In this document: piece by piece, positions 5,631-7,522 of the stretch
Position numbering within the stretch: position 1 is the first letter of the stretch
How the letters are laid out: each line of letters begins with the position of its first letter
Assembly: GCA_044868295.1 (NCBI GenBank)
Contig: JBIOWF010000227.1
Span: 1 to 7,522 of the forward strand
DNA from: JBIOWF01 sp044868295
GTDB lineage: Bacteria; Actinomycetota; Actinomycetes; Streptosporangiales; Streptosporangiaceae
Length of the DNA: 7,522 nt
Reading direction: 5' to 3'
The notes under the pieces: model-generated
Databases searched by the model: none
Told to the model about the DNA's origin: nothing
Seen by the model: the letters and a program-made list of their open reading frames with translations, nothing else
Translations under genes and position numbers: made by a program

Positions 5631-5998
5631 CGCAGATCGCCGGTCGGGACGTGGACCGACTCGGCGCGGCGTTCCATCTCCGCGATCACCTCGCGCAGGC
5701 CGCTCTCGTCGTCGGAGTCGACAGTCCGATGCGCGTCAGCCTTTTGCGCCGCAAGACTGAACGGCTGCTCGCGGCTGGCCCACAACCGTCCGGCGTCGCT
5801 GCGCCACACCCGCCAGCCGGGGACCTCGATCCGCAAGGCGGCTCGGAGCGCGGCCAGGCTCGCCGCCTCATGCTCAGCTCCGCCGAGCGTGGCCGCCCGC
5901 CCTTCGGCGGCGCGGCGGAACTCCCAATCCGGGAACTCCTGTTGCGCCTCCTGTAGCAGGCGATCCATGACGACGTCGTCATTTCGCGTTGCGGTCAT
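5627..5998 (-). CDS. Hypothetical protein, 123 aa, with two W-containing repeats
   Basis: The start is ATG at 5998-5996. No Shine-Dalgarno sequence lies at normal distance, but TACTGT (6006-6011 on the minus strand) ends 7 bases before the ATG, which fits a leaderless transcript. An internal ATG at codon 11 (VVMDRLLQ) is an alternative. The protein shows an internal similarity: LLQEAQQEFPDWEFRRAAEG (14-33) and ALRAALRIEVPGWRVWRSDA (50-69). Each is a helix leading to E-x-P-x-W and Arg residues, the second continuing GRLWASR. The PGWRVWRSDAGRLWASR pattern is common in small uncharacterised actinomycete proteins near XRE regulators; this is recalled, not searched. It is soluble, without signal or membrane segments. 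It lies 64 bases downstream of the XRE-TPR gene and overlaps the 80-aa gene by 4 bases (GTGA), so the two form a coupled pair. Confidence 0.75.
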   Translation of the reverse strand: MTATRNDDVVMDRLLQEAQQEFPDWEFRRAAEGRAATLGGAEHEAASLAALRAALRIEVPGWRVWRSDAGRLWASREQPFSLAAQKADAHRTVDSDDESGLREVIAEMERRAESVHVPTGDLR

Positions 5999-6005
5999 GC
6001 GGATG

Positions 6006-6011
6006 ACAGTA
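6006..6011 (-). promoter_or_regulatory. Candidate -10 box for a leaderless 123-aa gene transcript
   Basis: TACTGT on the minus strand fits TANNNT. It lies 7 bases upstream of the ATG at 5998, where a transcription start would coincide with the A of ATG. No good -35 box is seen at 16-19 bases. It is supported mainly by the lack of a ribosome binding site. Confidence 0.3.
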
Positions 6012-6033
6012 GGTTCACCACCCGCGACCGGAC

Positions 6034-6062
6034 CGAACTCGCGATCACGAATTTAGAGTTCG
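6034..6062 (-). repeat. Inverted repeat directly after the XRE gene stop
   Basis: CGAACTC (6034-6040) and GAGTTCG (6056-6062) are complementary with a 15-base loop, and the repeat abuts the XRE stop codon. It may act as a weak terminator of the XRE gene or as an operator for the 123-aa gene. The stem is only 7 bp and there is no U-tract. Confidence 0.3.
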
Positions 6063-7265
6063 CTACAGCGCGATCCGGTGCCGCTCCGCCAGATAGCGCA
6101 CCTCGGGCGCCCACGACGGCCGGGCACGCCGCGCCAAAGACCGCACCATCTCCCGCAGCAGCCGCTTATAGTCCAGCTCCTCCGGGCATTCCCGCTCGAT
6201 ACGCAGCAGGTACACCATGCTCGCCGCGTCATCCCCGAGGTCCTCGCACGCCCGCGCGATCTGGGTCAGGTGCGTGGTCCGCCGCTCAACGGACGGGACG
6301 CAGGTGAGGTCGATGTCATCGGCCACCCGCAACGCCGCTTCGGGCTGCCTGGTCTCACACTCGATGCTGGCCATGTGGATCGCGACGTTCGTGGGCCCGA
6401 ACGCCAGGCCGAAGTGGTTAGCCGACTCATCGGCCTTGCGCGCGAGCGAGTGCGCCGGGCCGCGCAGGATCTCACGCGCCTGCCGAGAGTCGCCGGCGCG
6501 CGTCAGCGCGATCGACGACATCAGGTGCAGCCCGCCGAACACCGCCACATGCCGGCCGTCCCCGTCGCTGAGCGAGGATTCGAACAACTCCATGCCCTGG
6601 CGCGCGACGTCGTAGGCCACTTCGTGCATGTCATCGGCCAGCATCGACTGCCCGAGATTCCAGTGTGCCCAGCCGATCATGAGCGGGTCGCCGGTCTCCT
6701 CCGCGTACCGCATCGCCCGGTCGGCCGCCAGGTGGGCCAGGTCCACCCGGCCCAAGTGTTTGATCACCCCACGGGAGAGGATGTAGGCGTTCGCGGCGAC
6801 CCGGCTGGCCTCTCGGCGCTGGTCGGGGCCGCGGGCCTCCATCACGAGACCTTCGGCGTCGCTGATGAGCGCGGGCAGCGTCCGCATCAGGATGGAGTAT
6901 TTGTTCGGCGCGGTGAACCACGCGTGGCGTGCCGCGTTGATCCGCTCGTCGAGTTGCTCGGCGTCTGGTGGCTCAGCGTCCGGGGCCAGCGTCTTGTAGG
7001 TGAAGATCGCGCGCTCGATGTCCCCGACCTGGGGGCGGCCCGGCTCGTGGCTGTCGCGTGGGCTCTCCCCGAGGAGTACGGCGGTGCGCACCCCGAGGGC
7101 TTTGGCGATCTCCCGCAGCAGTGGGAGTGACGGGGTGCGCTTGCCCTGCTCGACGAGCTCGATGTGCCGGGTCGTGCATCCGGCGCGGGTGGCCAGGGCG
7201 GTGGTGCTCATGCCCTGGCGCTCACGCTCGTGCTTGATCATGTAGGCCGTGCTACCGTTATCCAA
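6063..7265 (-). CDS. XRE-family helix-turn-helix regulator with TPR-like C-terminal domain
   Basis: This 400-aa protein has an N-terminal XRE-type DNA-binding domain at about residues 9-65 (MIKHERERQGMSTTALATRA, then GCTTRHIELVEQGKRTPSLPLLREIAKALGV). A long alpha-helical C-terminal region of TPR-like repeats runs from about 108 to 395. Landmarks are AERAM-type helices (AADRAMRYAEETGDP), HFGLAFGPTNVAIHMASIE (284-302) and SVERRTTHLTQIARA (325-339). This layout is typical of large actinomycete XRE-TPR regulators that often control adjacent metabolite or peptide-maturation genes. It is cytosolic and probably dimeric. The start used is TTG at 7265-7263, with AGGAGG 10 bases upstream. The alternative ATG at 7241 (codon 9) has no ribosome binding site but would preserve the whole HTH. 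The ribosome binding site and TTG lie inside a long hairpin. It heads the minus-strand series running to the radical SAM gene and is the likely regulator of it. Confidence 0.92.
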   Translation of the reverse strand: MDNGSTAYMIKHERERQGMSTTALATRAGCTTRHIELVEQGKRTPSLPLLREIAKALGVRTAVLLGESPRDSHEPGRPQVGDIERAIFTYKTLAPDAEPPDAEQLDERINAARHAWFTAPNKYSILMRTLPALISDAEGLVMEARGPDQRREASRVAANAYILSRGVIKHLGRVDLAHLAADRAMRYAEETGDPLMIGWAHWNLGQSMLADDMHEVAYDVARQGMELFESSLSDGDGRHVAVFGGLHLMSSIALTRAGDSRQAREILRGPAHSLARKADESANHFGLAFGPTNVAIHMASIECETRQPEAALRVADDIDLTCVPSVERRTTHLTQIARACEDLGDDAASMVYLLRIERECPEELDYKRLLREMVRSLARRARPSWAPEVRYLAERHRIAL

Positions 7266-7318
7266 GGCCCCGCACCCTCCTGAAGTCTCGACAACCTCAG
7301 GTTAGGGTGCGGGGCCTT
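7264..7318. promoter_or_regulatory. Long inverted repeat overlapping the XRE ribosome binding site and start
   Basis: AAGGCCCCGCACCCT (7264-7278) and AGGGTGCGGGGCCTT (7304-7318) form a perfect 15-bp stem. CCTGA (7279-7283) and TCAGG (7297-7301) extend it by 5 bp past a two-base bulge, leaving a 13-base loop. In minus-strand RNA the AGGAGG of the XRE gene lies in this stem and the TTG start begins at its edge, so the fold would hide the ribosome binding site. It also looks like a terminator stem, but with only AA or GG after it instead of a U-tract. It could regulate translation, act as an operator, or terminate transcription arriving from the right. Confidence 0.6.
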
Positions 7319-7329
7319 AATCGTGCGAG

Positions 7330-7345
7330 GGGTTGATCGCAACCC
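7330..7345. promoter_or_regulatory. Palindrome upstream of the XRE gene, possible operator
   Basis: GGGTTGATCGCAACCC has perfect 6-base arms around ATCG. It lies 65-80 bases upstream of the XRE start. On the minus strand it contains TTGCGA, followed after 17 bases by TAAGGC, a weak promoter-like pair. XRE regulators often bind such palindromes near their own promoter. Confidence 0.3.
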
Positions 7346-7522
7346 GATCCCGCGGTCCTGTCCATTCCTGACCGCTGGCCGGGGGAGCCGCGACACGCCC
7401 GGGTATTGTCAAAACTGTGGCTGTGGCCTGCACATAAATGCGGATAGTGTCGGCCTGATTACTCAATCTGCGATCAAGGCCTATGATCCACCTTCATGCG
7501 ATGGTTTGGGCGATCTTTTTGT
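7346..7522. other. Intergenic end of the window, no supported gene
   Basis: This stretch, especially 7405-7522, is more AT-rich than the rest and is probably an intergenic promoter region. TTGACA occurs on the minus strand at 7412-7407 but has no -10 box at suitable spacing. TAGTGT at 7445-7450 on the plus strand fits TANNNT without a clear -35. Plus-strand frames open at ATG 7483 (MIHLHAMVWAIFL) and ATG 7496 (MRWFGRSF) and run off the edge. Neither has a good ribosome binding site, so I do not call a gene. Confidence 0.4.

Noticed and set aside
6078..7130. Plus-strand open frame of 350 codons
   Set aside because: It is antisense to the XRE-TPR gene, whose translation is clearly the real protein.
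7483..7522. Start of a plus-strand gene at the right edge
   Set aside because: Two ATGs open frames to the edge, but fewer than 14 codons are visible and neither has a good ribosome binding site.

Overview
The window is high-GC DNA with strong third-position G/C bias. It has GTG and TTG starts, XRE-TPR regulators and a GAF-SpoIIE-HATPase phosphatase, all typical of a filamentous actinomycete (Streptomyces, Streptosporangium or Nonomuraea type). I cannot place the genus from sequence alone. Almost all coding capacity is on the minus strand; the long plus-strand reading frames are shadows of minus-strand genes.

Layout, left to right. (1) At 1-369 (-) is the N-terminal part of a membrane protein that runs off the left edge. 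(2) At 494-2242 (-) is a large signalling protein combining a GAF-like sensor, a SpoIIE/PP2C phosphatase and an anti-sigma-type kinase domain, with a candidate promoter upstream. (3) About 400 bases with no convincing gene follow. (4) At 2648-2940 (+) is a small AlpA/excisionase-like helix-turn-helix gene, broken by one missing base in a G-run. It converges on a 94-codon gene of unknown function at 2921-3205 (-), and the two overlap tail to tail. (5) Two hairpins at 3275-3359 close off the left end of the next operon.

The most interesting part is the minus-strand block 7265 to 3428: an XRE-TPR regulator, a 123-aa unknown, an 80-aa unknown overlapping it, a hairpin, a radical SAM enzyme, and a protein-isoaspartate-methyltransferase-like (PCMT-like) enzyme. 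A radical SAM protein next to a PCMT-like methyltransferase of the type found with peptide-maturation systems suggests a regulated peptide-modification (RiPP-like) locus. No precursor peptide is obvious. The locus looks damaged: near position 4504 the radical SAM frame stops making sense just after its last recognisable motif, and the methyltransferase frame begins at once in a different frame, without its own start. This is either a deletion that fused two adjacent genes out of frame, or a single-base frameshift in a true fusion.

The right end (7264-7522) carries a striking 15-bp perfect inverted repeat that overlaps the ribosome binding site and start of the XRE gene. Beyond it are a second palindrome and a relatively AT-rich non-coding stretch. 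No tRNA, rRNA, CRISPR array, transposase or integrase was seen.
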